Below, one piece after another: positions 19,511 through 29,755 of a stretch of 30,174 nt of DNA. The notes under the pieces are model-generated. The model made no database searches. It was not told the DNA's origin and saw only the letters and a list, made by a program, of their open reading frames with translations. Position 1 is the first letter of the stretch; the number at the start of each line of letters is the position of its first letter. This DNA comes from Fragilaria crotonensis. Taxonomy: Eukaryota; Bacillariophyta; Fragilariophyceae; Fragilariales; Fragilariaceae. Where the stretch lies: positions 1 through 30,174 of the forward strand of contig JAKSYS010000724.1 in assembly GCA_022925895.1 (NCBI GenBank). The letters are read 5' to 3'. Position numbers and translations under genes: made by a program.

Positions 19511-21505
19511 GAGGTTGTCCCCAGTTTGTAGCCCAAGGAATCACATTCATTGCAAAGCATTGGGTGATAGAATCATTGTCATGTATCGGATAAGATGCTC
19601 AGCCATTTGTAGGACTGCATGATTAAAACCCATTGAGCAGCTGTTGTTCTTGTCCTTGTCAAAAATGGTGAATGCAGCACAACATGGAACATATCAGAGG
19701 TTGTCCCCAGTTTGTGGCCCAAGGAATCACATTCATTGCAAAGCATTGGGTGATAGAATCATTGTCATGTATCGGATAAGATGCTCAGCCATTTGTAGGA
19801 CTGCATGATTAAAACCCATTGAGCAGCTGTTGTTCTTGTCCATGTCAAAAATGGTGAATGCAGCACAACATGGAACATATAAGAGGTTGTCACCAGTTTT
19901 TGGCCCAAGGAATCACATTCATTGCAAAGCATTGGGTGATAGAATCATTGTCATGAATCGGATAAGCTGTTCAGCCATTTGTAGGACTGCATGACTAAAA
20001 CCCATGGAGCAGCTGTTGTTCTTGTCCTTGTCAAAAATGGTGAATGCAGCACAACATGGAACGTATCAGAGGTTGTCCCCAGTTTGTAGCCCAAGGAATC
20101 ACATTCATTGCAAAGCATTGGGTGATAGAATCATTGTCATGTATCGGATAAGCTGTTCAGCCATTTGTAGGACTGCATGATTAAAACCCATTGAGCAGCT
20201 GTTGTTCTTGTCCTTGTCAAAAATGGTGAATGCAGCACAACATGGAGCATATCAGAGGTTGTCTCCAGTTTGTGGCCCAAGGAATCACATTCATTGCAAA
20301 GCATTGGGTGATAGAATCATTGTCATGTATCGGATAAGATGCTCAGCCATTTGTATAACCACATGGTGAAAATCCATTGAGCAGCTGTTGTTCTTGTCCT
20401 TGTCAAAAATGGTGAATGCAGCACAACATGGAACATATCAGAGGTTGTCCCCAGTTTGTAGCCCAAGGAATCACATTCATTGCAAAGCATTGGGTGATAG
20501 AATCATTGTCATGTATCGGATAAGATGCTCAGCTATTTGTAGGACTGCATGATTAAAACCCATTGAGCAGCTGTTGTTCTTGTCCTTGTCAAAAATGGTG
20601 AATGCAGCACAACATGGAACATATCAGAGGTTGTCCCTAGTTTGTAGCCCAAGGAATCACATTCATTGCAAAGCATTGGGTGATAGAATCATTGTCATGT
20701 ATCGGATAAGATGCTCAGCCATTTGTAGGACTGCATGATTAAAACCCATTGAGCAGCTGTTGTTCTTGTCCTTGTCAAAAATGGTGAATGCAGCACAACA
20801 TGGAACGTATCAGAGGTTGTCCCCAGTTTGTAGCCCAAGGAATCACATTCATTGCAAAGCATTGGGTGATAGAATCATTGTCATGTATCGGATAAGATGC
20901 TCAGCCATTTGTAGGACTGCATGATTAAAACCCATTGAGCAGCTGTTGTTCTTGTCCTTGTCAAAAATGGTGAATGCAGCACAACATGGAACATATAAGA
21001 GATTGTCCCCAGTTTGTAGCCCAAGGAATCACATTCATTGCAAAGCATTGGGTGATAGAATCATTGTCATGTATTGGATAAGATGCTCAGCCATTTGTAG
21101 GACTGCATGATTAAAACCCATTGAGCAGCTGTTGTTCTTGTCCTTGTCAAAAATGGTGAATGCAGCACAACATGGAGCATATCAGAGGTTGTCTCCAGTT
21201 TGTGGCCCAAGGAATCACATTCATTGCAAAGCATTGGGTGATAGAATCATTGTCATGTATCGGATAAGATGCTCAGCCATTTGTATAACCGCATGGTGAA
21301 AATCCATTGAGCAGCTGTTGTTCTTGTCCTTGTCAAAAATGGTGACTGCATAACAACATGGAACATATCAGAGGTTGTCTCCAGTTTGTAGCCCAAGGAA
21401 TCTAATTCGTTGCAATGCATTGGGTGATAGAATCATTGTCATGTATCGGATAAGATATTCAGCTATTTGTATAACGGCATGGTGAAAATCCATTGAGCAG
21501 CTGTC
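19511..21505. repeat. Satellite array, about 10.7 copies of a 186-bp unit, inside the hAT element
   Basis: Units begin at 19511, 19697, 19883, 20069, 20255, 20441, 20627, 20813, 20999, 21185 and 21371, always 186 bp apart. The unit starts GAGGTTGTCCCCAGTTTG and contains GCAAAGCATTGGGTGATAG. Copies differ by a few substitutions and no length change; the last stops after 135 bp at GAGCAGCTGT. Units at 20255 and 21185, five apart, share a rare variant block (TATAACC in place of AGGACTG and GGTGAAAATCC), which points to block duplication. No frame is open across it, so it is not a protein repeat. Confidence 0.95.
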
Positions 21506-23442
21506 ACAACATCAAATACCCAATCAGTATTGTGAGCATGTCAATTCACTCTTTTGCACTGCAACTCTTGTAGGAATCATGCATTCATGAATCATCTGAT
21601 TGCAGACTTTGTTGATATTCCAAAGATTTGTTTGATCAGGTTTTCACATTATGGTTCAGGCAGTGTTGATGGGACCCTTCCATGGATTTTGCAATCAAAT
21701 ACCCCTTATGTGCACTCTTTGATTAATAATCTGAGATAAGAGATTTTGGAGATACTGCTGTGAGAGTTATTTAGGTATAATGTCCTATGTCCACACTTTT
21801 GGTGGAGTGAAAGCAACTCAGTCATTTCCAATGCATGATGTCACTCTTCATCACTGCTTATATTGTTCAGGGTGGTTTCCCTCGTGATGTTGACATGGGC
21901 GGACCGTTGACAAGGTTAACCACCTCGTTGCATGTTGTTGGTGATGGCTTAGCATGTTGCAACATCTGCAGCGGTTTCCACGAATGATGCCATCACGGGG
22001 AGGGCGCCGGGTTTTCATCCATTGTCATTCTCATCATCTGAGATTATTCCTTTTTGCAATGGTGCAATGAGGTTGTCTGAAGGGTCTCCATGCTAGGATC
22101 AGTGCAGAAGGTGTTGAACTAGCTGTGTGTCACCAGGTGCTAGTGCATACAAAGCATCATTACTCCCCAGGTCAATCTGACATTGATTGGTGTCCATTAG
22201 ATTCCCAGCATGTTCGCACTTTTTGCCATCGGTGCTCTCTCCAACCTGTTGTTGATGTTGTCAGCTCTTTCTCTGGGTTTTTTGCGTAATGACATCGCAG
22301 TGATGGATCTCCTTTTTTTGTCATTGATGCCACTTGCCACTTGATCACCCCTTGAATGCGTAGGGTCCTCCGCTCGGAGGGCCCAAGACTTTGCTTGATC
22401 AAGGTTCCAAATTTGTTGGTGGTAGCAACCATTCAGGTTGAAAGCTGATTGGTTATTTTCTGCCAGAACCTGTGTCCATTTGGTATGTAAGTGTCATTTA
22501 TCTCATGTATGGTTGTTGCTGCGATGACCTGTCCGGCATTTCTACCAATTCGTATTAATACTACTTTTGACAGTCAAATCTAGTTTTGCAGCCATCCAGA
22601 GCTAGTATCTCCTCCTCTTCAGTCGCCCGGGCATTCAAAATTCCCTTCTCAAACCTCGTGTTGTATTTATTCTAAGCTGCAAGTATCAGCTCACAAGGGG
22701 TGCCTTCCTCACCTTCCTTGTCATCGTTGTTTTTCCTAATCAACCAGGCATAAAATTTATTAGACTGGTCATGGGTATTTCAGTTGCAATCATGGGTGGC
22801 ATCCCATCGGCACCACCAGGACAATGGCAATGAAGACTGACAGAACTATTATTATGCATCTCCAAGTCTGACCTCAGATTCTGCATCTATGGTGGAATGC
22901 CACATGAGATGCAGTGCTGTATGGCAAATACTATTGCACACTGGTGGTCCATGGGTATTTTAGTTGCAATCATGGGAGGGGTTGGATGGGCACCACCATG
23001 ATAATGTTATTTTACTCTTAAACATTTTCGTATGATCTCTGTCTGATGTTCAGCCAGGGGAGTACTTGGAGCACCATCTTTAGTTTAGTTGTCCTTTCAT
23101 GCATTATTCTTCATGTATAACATTTCTTCATGGGCAATTACCCATTAAGGATTCCTGAAATGTTAGATGGGAAAGGGTCAGCATTTCTCTTAAGGTGCGT
23201 TCTTTTTCAAGAGGCAAGCTTTATCTTATGTGTGTGTTCTTTTCACATCACCATGCCGAGTTCCAGGAATGGAACACGACCGTTCCTACTGTGCAGTTCA
23301 TTACTGTACATTCTCTACTGTCGTATTTTTTGGGACAATCTGTCGGCCCACCCAGGCCCACCCACGAAATCCTGATCTGACCCAAAACCCACCCTTCACC
23401 CAATGGGTTTGGGTGGGCCGTGGGTTTGGGTGGGCTGGGTTT
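21506..23442. other. Right interior and subterminal part of the hAT element
   Basis: No gene is recognised in 1.9 kb. A roughly 57-bp direct repeat occurs at 22770 and 22950. The last 110 bp (23340-23442) carry dense TGGGTTTGGGTGGG / CCCACCC repeats, the inverted counterpart of those near the left end. Small open frames (86 codons at 22172-22432 and 81-93 codons near 23130-23511) show no domain. Confidence 0.5.
22770..23006. repeat. Direct repeat of about 57 bp, 180 bp apart
   Basis: CATGGGTATTT(C/T)AGTTGCAATCATGGG, followed by a GGCACCACCA block, occurs at 22770-22826 and 22950-23006. The 180-bp spacing is close to, but not the same as, the 186-bp satellite. Confidence 0.6.
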
Positions 23443-23458
23443 GAAATTCCCGTCTCTG

Positions 23459-23556
23459 CCGGACAGTACAGCGTATCATGTTTCACATTTCGATGGATGA
23501 CCTCACCGTAGCACAGTACAACGATGGCATCGCAGTCCAGTGCAGCGTAGGTTTCA
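23459..23556 (-). repeat. 3' LTR, segment A (5' end of the LTR)
   Basis: It starts TGAAACCTACG just after the polypurine tract and ends at the hAT insertion, including one copy of its target CCGGACAG (23459-23466). Confidence 0.8.
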
Positions 23557-23569
23557 ATTCTCCCCTTTC
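23557..23569 (-). other. Polypurine tract of the copia element
   Basis: On the minus strand GAAAGGGGAGAA lies directly before the TGAAACC that starts the 3' LTR. Copia elements prime plus-strand DNA from such a tract. Confidence 0.75.
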
Positions 23570-23670
23570 ATCCATAAATGCTGAAACAAAACACAAAACG
23601 TCAGTTAAAATAGATACGAGTCAAACGAGGGTTACAGTTTGAACAAGAGACACAAGGGTTTGGGTGGCCG

Positions 23671-25161
23671 TTACCATCCTTGGACCAGTTTGCGGACGCG
23701 TTCGAAACTCTCACGATTTAGTCCTTTCGTAAGAAAATCCGCCCACTGCTCCTGAGTGTCGACCTTCACGATGGCGACCGTCCCATCACGCACGTGCTGC
23801 CAGAAGAAGTGCCACTTCACCTGGAAGTACTTCGTGCGGTTGGTAATGCGTTGGTTTACGGCGAGAAGAAGCGCGCCGTTATTGTCTTCGAAGACTTGAC
23901 ACTTTATCGTCGACGTGAACGTGCGAGGAAGTTTGATGCCGGAGGCGACTTCCTGGAGCATGGAGCGGAGGGGCAAGAGCGTACGCATCGCGGAGCTGAG
24001 AGCGGAGTATTCGGCTTCGAGCGTGGACAAGGAAATCTCGCTTTGGAGGTGAGACTTCCACAAAATGGGACATCCGCCGAGCGTGATGATGTACCCAGTT
24101 CGAGACTTCGCGGAGGTCGGAGAACGATCGGGATCGCGGCCGTGAAGGCCTGCGAAGTCGGCGTCGACATAACAGTCAAGATCCAACGTGCCGGTGGGCT
24201 TGACGATCATGCCCATGTCGCTCGTGCGATGCAAATAGCGAACGAGAGTCTTGACGGCGGACGCGTGGCTTCGTTTCGGGCTGTGGCAGAACCTGGCGAC
24301 CTGGCTGACGGCGAACGCGATGTCGGGACGAGTGTTTGTGGACAAATAGAGGAGCATGCCAACGATTGAGCGGTAGCTCCACGTTTCCGTCATAGGAGGT
24401 CCGTCGGGGTCGATTCCAAGTGCGGCCTGAGCGGCTGGCGTCCAATTGTAATTGCTGTCGGACATGCCAGTCGCTTCCTTGATCTTTTGGATGAGACCCT
24501 TCTGAGTGAGGGTCAGGGTCCCAATTGTCGCGTCGCGAGTGAAATTGATGCCGAGGAAGTCGGTGAACGTACCCTCGCGAGTAAAACTTAAGTTCTTCGC
24601 TTCCAAGTTCGCGAAGAGCTTATCAAGGTCTTTTTGGTCGCGATAGGCGATACCTAAATCATCGACATATAGAACGACCATAATCGTATCTTTGTAGAGT
24701 AGACACGGGTCGTTAGCGCAGGCTTTAAAGCCTTCCTCGCGCAAGGCCTCCGACAAGTGTTGGTACCAAAGTCGCGGGGCCACACTCAAGCCGTAGAGGC
24801 TTTTCAAAAGTCGCAAGCACGTGGCGTGGCCTCTCGGAGAGTGGAATCCACGTGGCAAATGGATCCAGACTGGATCCGAAAGCGGGGCTTGAACGAACGC
24901 GCTGCTGAAGTCAATTGTGCAAGTTTTCCAGTTCAAAGTAAGTGAGAGAACTAGGAACAACCGTACAGTACTCCAAGCCACGACTGGGGCAAAAGTCTCC
25001 TGAACGTTTTCTTGGAGATCGCCTCTTACACAGTAGCGTGCCTTGTACTTACTGATAGTACCATCGGGAGTACGTTTGCGACGAAACACCCAAGTACCGG
25101 GCAAAATTCGAGTCTTGGCTTCCGTGATCGGCACTTCGATCCATGTACCGTTTTTCTGCAA
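23671..25161 (-). CDS. pol: Copia Pol part 2: reverse transcriptase and RNase H
   Basis: The frame is open for 496 codons from the first Met at 25161 and extends a little further upstream (RQHRKWLKAANDEIQSL). Reverse transcriptase motifs are NGTWIEV, D84 in IDFSSAF, KSLYGL, and the catalytic YVDD at 165-168. RNase H has D335 in YVDADFAG, E382 in LEAEYSAL, D426 in DNNGALLLA, and the TKYFQVKWHFF end motif. The length and order are those of copia Pol, with reverse transcriptase after integrase, which separates copia from gypsy. The 262-bp gap to part 1 contains about four frame changes (near 25420, 25345, 25290 and 25215). The stop is 114 bp before the 3' LTR. No catalytic residue is missing. 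Confidence 0.92.
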   Translation of the reverse strand: MQKNGTWIEVPITEAKTRILPGTWVFRRKRTPDGTISKYKARYCVRGDLQENVQETFAPVVAWSTVRLFLVLSLTLNWKTCTIDFSSAFVQAPLSDPVWIHLPRGFHSPRGHATCLRLLKSLYGLSVAPRLWYQHLSEALREEGFKACANDPCLLYKDTIMVVLYVDDLGIAYRDQKDLDKLFANLEAKNLSFTREGTFTDFLGINFTRDATIGTLTLTQKGLIQKIKEATGMSDSNYNWTPAAQAALGIDPDGPPMTETWSYRSIVGMLLYLSTNTRPDIAFAVSQVARFCHSPKRSHASAVKTLVRYLHRTSDMGMIVKPTGTLDLDCYVDADFAGLHGRDPDRSPTSAKSRTGYIITLGGCPILWKSHLQSEISLSTLEAEYSALSSAMRTLLPLRSMLQEVASGIKLPRTFTSTIKCQVFEDNNGALLLAVNQRITNRTKYFQVKWHFFWQHVRDGTVAIVKVDTQEQWADFLTKGLNRESFERVRKLVQGW

Positions 25162-25422
25162 ACTTTGAATTTCGTCGTTTGCAGCCTTCAGCCATTTTCG
25201 ATGTTGTCGCGATCCGCCATCGCTTCGTTGAAGCTCAGAGTGTCAGGATCGCTGACACTCGCCTTATACGACGAGGAGGTGGCGAGAGACACTCGGCGAC
25301 TTCATTGTAGAGCCATTCGAGGAGGTTCCATCGATTCGGCAATGTAACCGTGTCCTTGTTGTCCGTCGTATCCGAGGCGGACAGGTGCCGAGCGATTGCG
25401 AGTGGAGCGACGAGGTTCGTGT

Positions 25423-27648
25423 TTAACGGTGTGCTCTTTGCTTTTGTTGCCTTTGAGCGATTGGTTGCTCGCTCACTTTCTTATCGCTTTCGTTCGCAGG
25501 ACGAATTGAAGTCGGCGACGATGGGAAGAGTTTGACTGGAGTTGGAGTCGGGAGTTGAGGCGCAATTGGCGTAGGCGGTTGCGGAGTCGCCTCCCTTGGA
25601 GTCAGCAACGGAGTGGCGGGAGGAGGAGGCACAACGACTGGTGGTGGCGTCGCGATTTGCTCCCTTGGAGGCGGCAACGGAGTTGACAGCGGAGGCGGAG
25701 CGACTGGGAGAATCTGCGGAGGAGTCGCGTTGTCGAGAGCGGTTGCGACGCGTTGCATTTGGGAGAGCAATTCGTTCGCTTGCTCGTAATCGGTGGAACC
25801 AGCAATCAGCCTTTCTTCGTCTTCGTCGTCGAGGACGTATTGGAACGTCGAGTCTCGGAACATTCGTTGCCAACAATCATCGTTGAAGTTCGGAAGGTCG
25901 TCGGCGGAAGCGGGAACGGTTGCGAACCAATCGTCGAAGACGATATGAAACTGTGGGGTGATGTACCCCGTTTGAGGATTCAAGACGAGAGGGACCGAGC
26001 TGGCGTGTTTGTCGGAGAATCCGAGGTTGACGGTGCGAGTTGAGCGAGGAGTCCAACGTGGCAATTTCTTGCCGTCCGAGATCATTTTGTCGAGGACGTA
26101 AACTGGACATCCCCAAACGTGGACGTCCATCAATTTCTTCTGCTCCCAGCGAGTCTTTGTGAAGACGTCGTGCGGGGACAAGCCAGTTCGTGGGTCAGGC
26201 ATGTGGTTCACTAGGAACACAGCATGCTTGACGGCGAGGGGCCAAAGTGTGGGGTCGGCGACGTCCGGCCAATGGATGGCCGAATGCAGCATCATGGTTC
26301 GTGCAATCGCCATGATGGTTCGGATGTTGCGTTCGGCGATCCCATTGTGATGGTGAGCGCCGACGCCAGCGAATCGGATGACTTGTTGGAACTCGGAGAG
26401 GTTGCGAGAGAACTCGGCCGAAGTAAACGTTTTCGAATTGTCGGCGAGATACTCTTGTGGCGTGACGCCTGTGTTGCGACACATTCGCTCGAAGCTCTCT
26501 TTTGCCTTGAGGGTTTCGTGGGAGTTCAAACTTACTTGATGCTCCACAAAAATAAACCCGGAGGCGTGGTCAACGAAGATGCAACCACCGGTATACATGT
26601 CGTCGAGTTTCGTTTTTCCAGCGGAGGTAAGTAAACGTCCACGAGTGCTGCAAATAAAATGGTCGACGGAGATGCGTTGACCAGGCAGAAGGTTGTCTGT
26701 TTTTAGAGCGTGCGCTCTATCTTTGACAATCGACGAAGGCGTCGTGCCAGGAATCGGACGTCTGTGCTGCTTGCCATATTGGCACGCAGCGCATTTTGGA
26801 AACGAGGTAAGTCGACACGCAGCGGTTTGCAATCGTCGACTCTCTTCTGTCTTGCTCACCACTCCCGAACGCAGGATGAATTGAACCTTTTTGAAGCCGA
26901 CATGTCCCAAGCGATAATGCCAACGAAGCAATTCTTTCTCTGCTTCGTTAAGGTTGAGGTTCCTTTCGTGGACGGTGTTCACAATCGAAACGAGAGCGTC
27001 AGCGGCCTTGAAGGGATCGGTTGCGTTGTACGCTTCCGAAGTTGGGAGATTGTTCTGTGGGTTGACGTTTGCCGTGACGGGTCCTCGGTTGGCGTCGTTT
27101 GGAACGCCGCTGAGTGTGAGGCGATTCGGTTCGATGGTGATCGTTTCGTCAGGGTAAGTCTGGAGGAGACTGGACGTCGAGAGGAGGCGAACCTTGATGT
27201 TGGGAACGTGGAACGCGGGAACTTTGAGAAGTCGAAGGTTTCCGAGCTGGTCATGGACAGCCCAAGTGACTTCGCCTTGGCCTTTGATCTGGAGACCTTT
27301 GGCGATTCCTTTGAGTTGCGTAATCGTTCCGGGCGACGTGACGGGGCCTTCAAAATCGGAGATGTCGGGCGTGATGGAAATGCTGGCGCCCGAGTCCCAA
27401 ATGATGGGGCTCGTGTTTGCCTTGGGTCCGAGGGCTTCTCGCATGCGAGCGGGAGCCTGAAGAGCCATTCGAAGCGGCGTAGAATGACATGCGAGGTGGA
27501 CGTGAGAGAGGATCTTGTTGGCGGCGGCTCGTTGATGAAACGTGAGCGGAGCGATCGCAAACGGGTCGGGAGAGTTGGCGGGTGCCACAGGGCAATACTT
27601 CGCGTTTCGTGGCGACGAACGGGGCGTTTGGAGCACCAGGAAGGACAC
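25423..27648 (-). CDS. pol: Copia Pol part 1: aspartic protease, GAG-pre-integrase, integrase
   Basis: The open frame of 741 codons holds the protease active site DSGAS at residues 85-89 and the integrase zinc domain H244-x4-H249 with C286-x2-C289. The integrase core has D329 (SVDHF), D403 (LADNSKTF) and E439 (NGIAERN). The D403 to E439 spacing of exactly 35 residues is the retroviral and copia integrase rule. A proline-rich linker (about 640-710) leads toward reverse transcriptase. All catalytic residues are present and no stop interrupts the frame. It ends at 25423 through a frame change; the expected continuation (RRSTRNRSAPVRLGYDG) is in another frame immediately after. It therefore cannot be read through into reverse transcriptase as written. 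Confidence 0.9.
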   Translation of the reverse strand: MSFLVLQTPRSSPRNAKYCPVAPANSPDPFAIAPLTFHQRAAANKILSHVHLACHSTPLRMALQAPARMREALGPKANTSPIIWDSGASISITPDISDFEGPVTSPGTITQLKGIAKGLQIKGQGEVTWAVHDQLGNLRLLKVPAFHVPNIKVRLLSTSSLLQTYPDETITIEPNRLTLSGVPNDANRGPVTANVNPQNNLPTSEAYNATDPFKAADALVSIVNTVHERNLNLNEAEKELLRWHYRLGHVGFKKVQFILRSGVVSKTEESRRLQTAACRLTSFPKCAACQYGKQHRRPIPGTTPSSIVKDRAHALKTDNLLPGQRISVDHFICSTRGRLLTSAGKTKLDDMYTGGCIFVDHASGFIFVEHQVSLNSHETLKAKESFERMCRNTGVTPQEYLADNSKTFTSAEFSRNLSEFQQVIRFAGVGAHHHNGIAERNIRTIMAIARTMMLHSAIHWPDVADPTLWPLAVKHAVFLVNHMPDPRTGLSPHDVFTKTRWEQKKLMDVHVWGCPVYVLDKMISDGKKLPRWTPRSTRTVNLGFSDKHASSVPLVLNPQTGYITPQFHIVFDDWFATVPASADDLPNFNDDCWQRMFRDSTFQYVLDDEDEERLIAGSTDYEQANELLSQMQRVATALDNATPPQILPVAPPPLSTPLPPPREQIATPPPVVVPPPPATPLLTPREATPQPPTPIAPQLPTPTPVKLFPSSPTSIRPANESDKKVSEQPIAQRQQKQRAHR

Positions 27649-28444
27649 GAACGCTTGTTTTTATCCCTCTCCTTTTGGCCTGTGGTAGGCGGCAACGGAG
27701 CAGGGCGACGAGAATTGCGAAGCTTGTCGGCGCGACGTTGGAGACGGAGTGCGTTCTTTGAGAGTCGCGAATGACGAAAGTCGTCGCGTTGAGCGACGTA
27801 GGAGGTCGCGATGCGACGTATCCTCGTTGTCGGAGACGAAGAGGATAGGAACGATGCAGCTTGTTGGCTCGGATTCCTGCGTTGAAGCGTGGCGGAGCGC
27901 TGAACGACTTCTTGAGGAGTCGCGAGAAACGACGACGTTGATTGCGAGTGAACGGAGGCGAGGAGGGAGCCGTCGAGGCAACGGGAGGTTGCTTTAGGAG
28001 CGTTGACGGGAAGACCGAGAGAAGGAGAAGGATGACCCAAACGGTAGGAGCGAGCGCGAGCGTTGGGTGGCGGAGCACAACTTGGTGAAGATTGTTGGCG
28101 ACCCAAGCCAAAATGGTCGACCATGGAATGGCGGACGCAAGGTAGATAGCCAAAGTAACCAAATTAGGGACGATGGCACAGATTGCGAGGGAGAGAGCAA
28201 GTAGTATCCATGGGTTCGCACCTCGGATGAGGTTTAGAAGCGAACGAGGAGGAGGCGCGATGTTTGGCTTGACTGGAAAGTCAAGCATCCAAACGGAGGG
28301 ATCCGGCGCCAACATGCTGAGATTTGCCCTTGGCGACGGTGCCGGAGCAGGAGGACGACGTTCTCCACCAGTGTGAGTGGCGGTCGTGTGCGTGACAGTC
28401 CAACGACGACACTTCTCGCACCAGTTGAAGGTTTTATCCTTCAC
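27649..28444 (-). pseudogene. Copia Gag-protease linker with second Cys/His motif and hydrophobic segments
   Basis: Directly after the zinc knuckle, a different minus frame opens with a second metal-type motif, WCEKCRRWTVTHTTATH (C-x2-C with later histidines). About 40 residues on come clearly hydrophobic segments (PWILLALSLAICAIV, LVTLAIYLASAI and VWVILLLLSVF), which would be predicted as membrane helices. Basic stretches follow (RNQRRRFSRLLKK and, in another frame, NALRLQRRADKLRNSRR) before the protease frame begins at 27648. At least two frame changes occur here. A membrane-like segment between Gag and protease is not part of the textbook copia layout; I cannot say whether it is common in algal copia elements. 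Confidence 0.55.
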
Positions 28445-29755
28445 TTTCTTGGAATTGCTAGTTCCGGGAAGTGGTGGAATTGTGCGCCAGGATTTATGTT
28501 TGTTGGTGCGATCCTGGCGGGACCCAGAGGGGAGGACGATCCGGACTTACGATTGAGCTCCGGACACTTGTTCGCCCAATGACCGGGTTTTCCACACTTG
28601 TGGCAATTGCCCTTCTTCGTCGTCGTTTCGGTCCCGGATGCCTGGGACTGGATCAACGTAAGTACCTCGGCTCGGGAGATACCTGCGGGGCAGTTGCGAC
28701 ATTGCCAAACGTCGCAGACGGAGCTCGGACATCAGGTGCATGACTCGCTGGAGGCCATTCCTTTCTGTCAAATTGCGTACGGTACGCATCTTCAGCTTGG
28801 CGACAAATATCTTGGAACGTCAATTTCTCGGCGACCATGTGAGCATGGGCGCCTGACTTTTCCTTGTATCCGATGTCGAGGAGCGCCTGGTCAAGCTTCT
28901 GCTTCGTCGAACGAAGAGGAAAGCGGAAGTCTTCGTTTCCGGCTCCTCCGGCCAAAAGGAAAGTCTTGAGCATCGTGAGCGTGAGGTTGTGGTCGTACTG
29001 ACCTGCCGTCGTGAGCTCACGTGCGTCCTTGCGATAATCGGCGGCGAGGGCTTCAAGGTTTTCGCCGGCGTACTGGGACGGGTGGCGAGCCTTGATTGCG
29101 GCCTTCAGGTCTTCGAAGCGCTCAATGGACGTCGACTGGATCGTCTTGATGAGCTGGAGCCAGACGACATGAAACGAGTCGTCGTCGTCCATTTTCTCTT
29201 TGATTTTGCTCATGAGAGCGGGATCGAGAGAAGAAAGGAGGAACTTGGTGGCGGCGAGGTCGTTCGACTTGTCGTACTTGTCGTAACGAAGAATCTGCTG
29301 GGAGCTGAGGGTCTTTGCTGTCGCGACGGTGTAACGAGAGTGACTCCTGACGACGTTCGTCATCACGGAGGAGCTTTCGGGATCGGGAGATAGGCGATGG
29401 TATCCATCCCACAATCGACGAGATGGTCCCAAACGGCGTTCTGGAAGTCGACGAGACTGCTCGCTTGGGTAAAGAGGTCGTCATGCCGGTACGACGAAAG
29501 TTGTACCCTTTGTGAGGCGGAGGCATGGACAGGGCGGAGTTGGTTTGGTGACGTGATGTCGTCGGCGGCGCTCGGATCGAGGCCGACCCAACCAGGAGCT
29601 GGCTTACCGCCAGTCCAAGCGGACCAATCATCCCTGAAAGGGAGACAATGTTGCCCATAATGGGCTTATCGGGCCTATCAGAGGCGACGATAGGGTCGGA
29701 GACAGGTGGCGTCGGGGACGCGGTGACGGTCAGAAGTTGGTGTCGGAGACGCCAT
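28441..29755 (-). pseudogene. gag: Copia gag with CCHC zinc knuckle, frame broken
   Basis: Gag forms the particle shell and binds the RNA. The likely start is the ATG at 29755. Recognisable stretches follow in three different frames: TVTASPTPPVSD, DDWSAWTGGKPAPGWVG, FQNAVWDHLVDCGMDTIAYL, then from about 29385 the longest stretch with VMTNVVRSHSRYTV and YDKYDKSNDLAATKFLLSSL. The nucleocapsid knuckle CHKCGKPGHWANKC (CX2CX4HX4C, near 28575-28620) is one frame away from the capsid stretch. Frame changes fall near 29730, 29630, 29387 and 28668; the last two are at the same short context, TATCTCCCGA. The order and content are those of a normal Gag, so the breaks look like single-base losses rather than a different design. 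If the sequence is accurate, this copy cannot make Gag. Confidence 0.75.

Larger units (their letters stand above)
14706..23458 (-). mobile_element. Complete hAT DNA transposon, 8753 bp
   Basis: The terminal inverted repeat CAGAGACGGGAATTTC (16 bp) is perfect at 14706-14721 and 23443-23458. The 8-bp target duplication CCGGACAG is perfect at 14698-14705 and 23459-23466. An 8-bp duplication and CAG-starting ends are hAT hallmarks, and the element encodes a hAT transposase. Subterminal regions on both sides carry repeated CCCAAACCCA-type motifs, in inverted orientation between the two ends, suitable as transposase-binding sites. Besides the transposase it carries a decayed polyubiquitin fragment and a 186-bp satellite array. 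Intact ends plus intact transposase make activity plausible. Confidence 0.93.

Noticed and set aside
19511-21505. CRISPR-like array
   Set aside because: The whole 186-bp unit repeats; there are no short repeats separated by unique spacers, and the context is eukaryotic.
23340-23442. Telomere-like repeats (TGGGTTTGGG)
   Set aside because: They lie just inside the right hAT end, have an inverted counterpart near the left end, and are irregular, so they fit subterminal transposase-binding repeats better.
23794-24369. 191-codon plus-strand frame opposite RNase H
   Set aside because: It is the complement of a well-supported reverse transcriptase/RNase H frame, with no recognisable motif.
26710-27774. 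354-codon plus-strand frame across the copia protease/integrase region
   Set aside because: It is antisense to the clearly identified protease and integrase codons and has no domain of its own.
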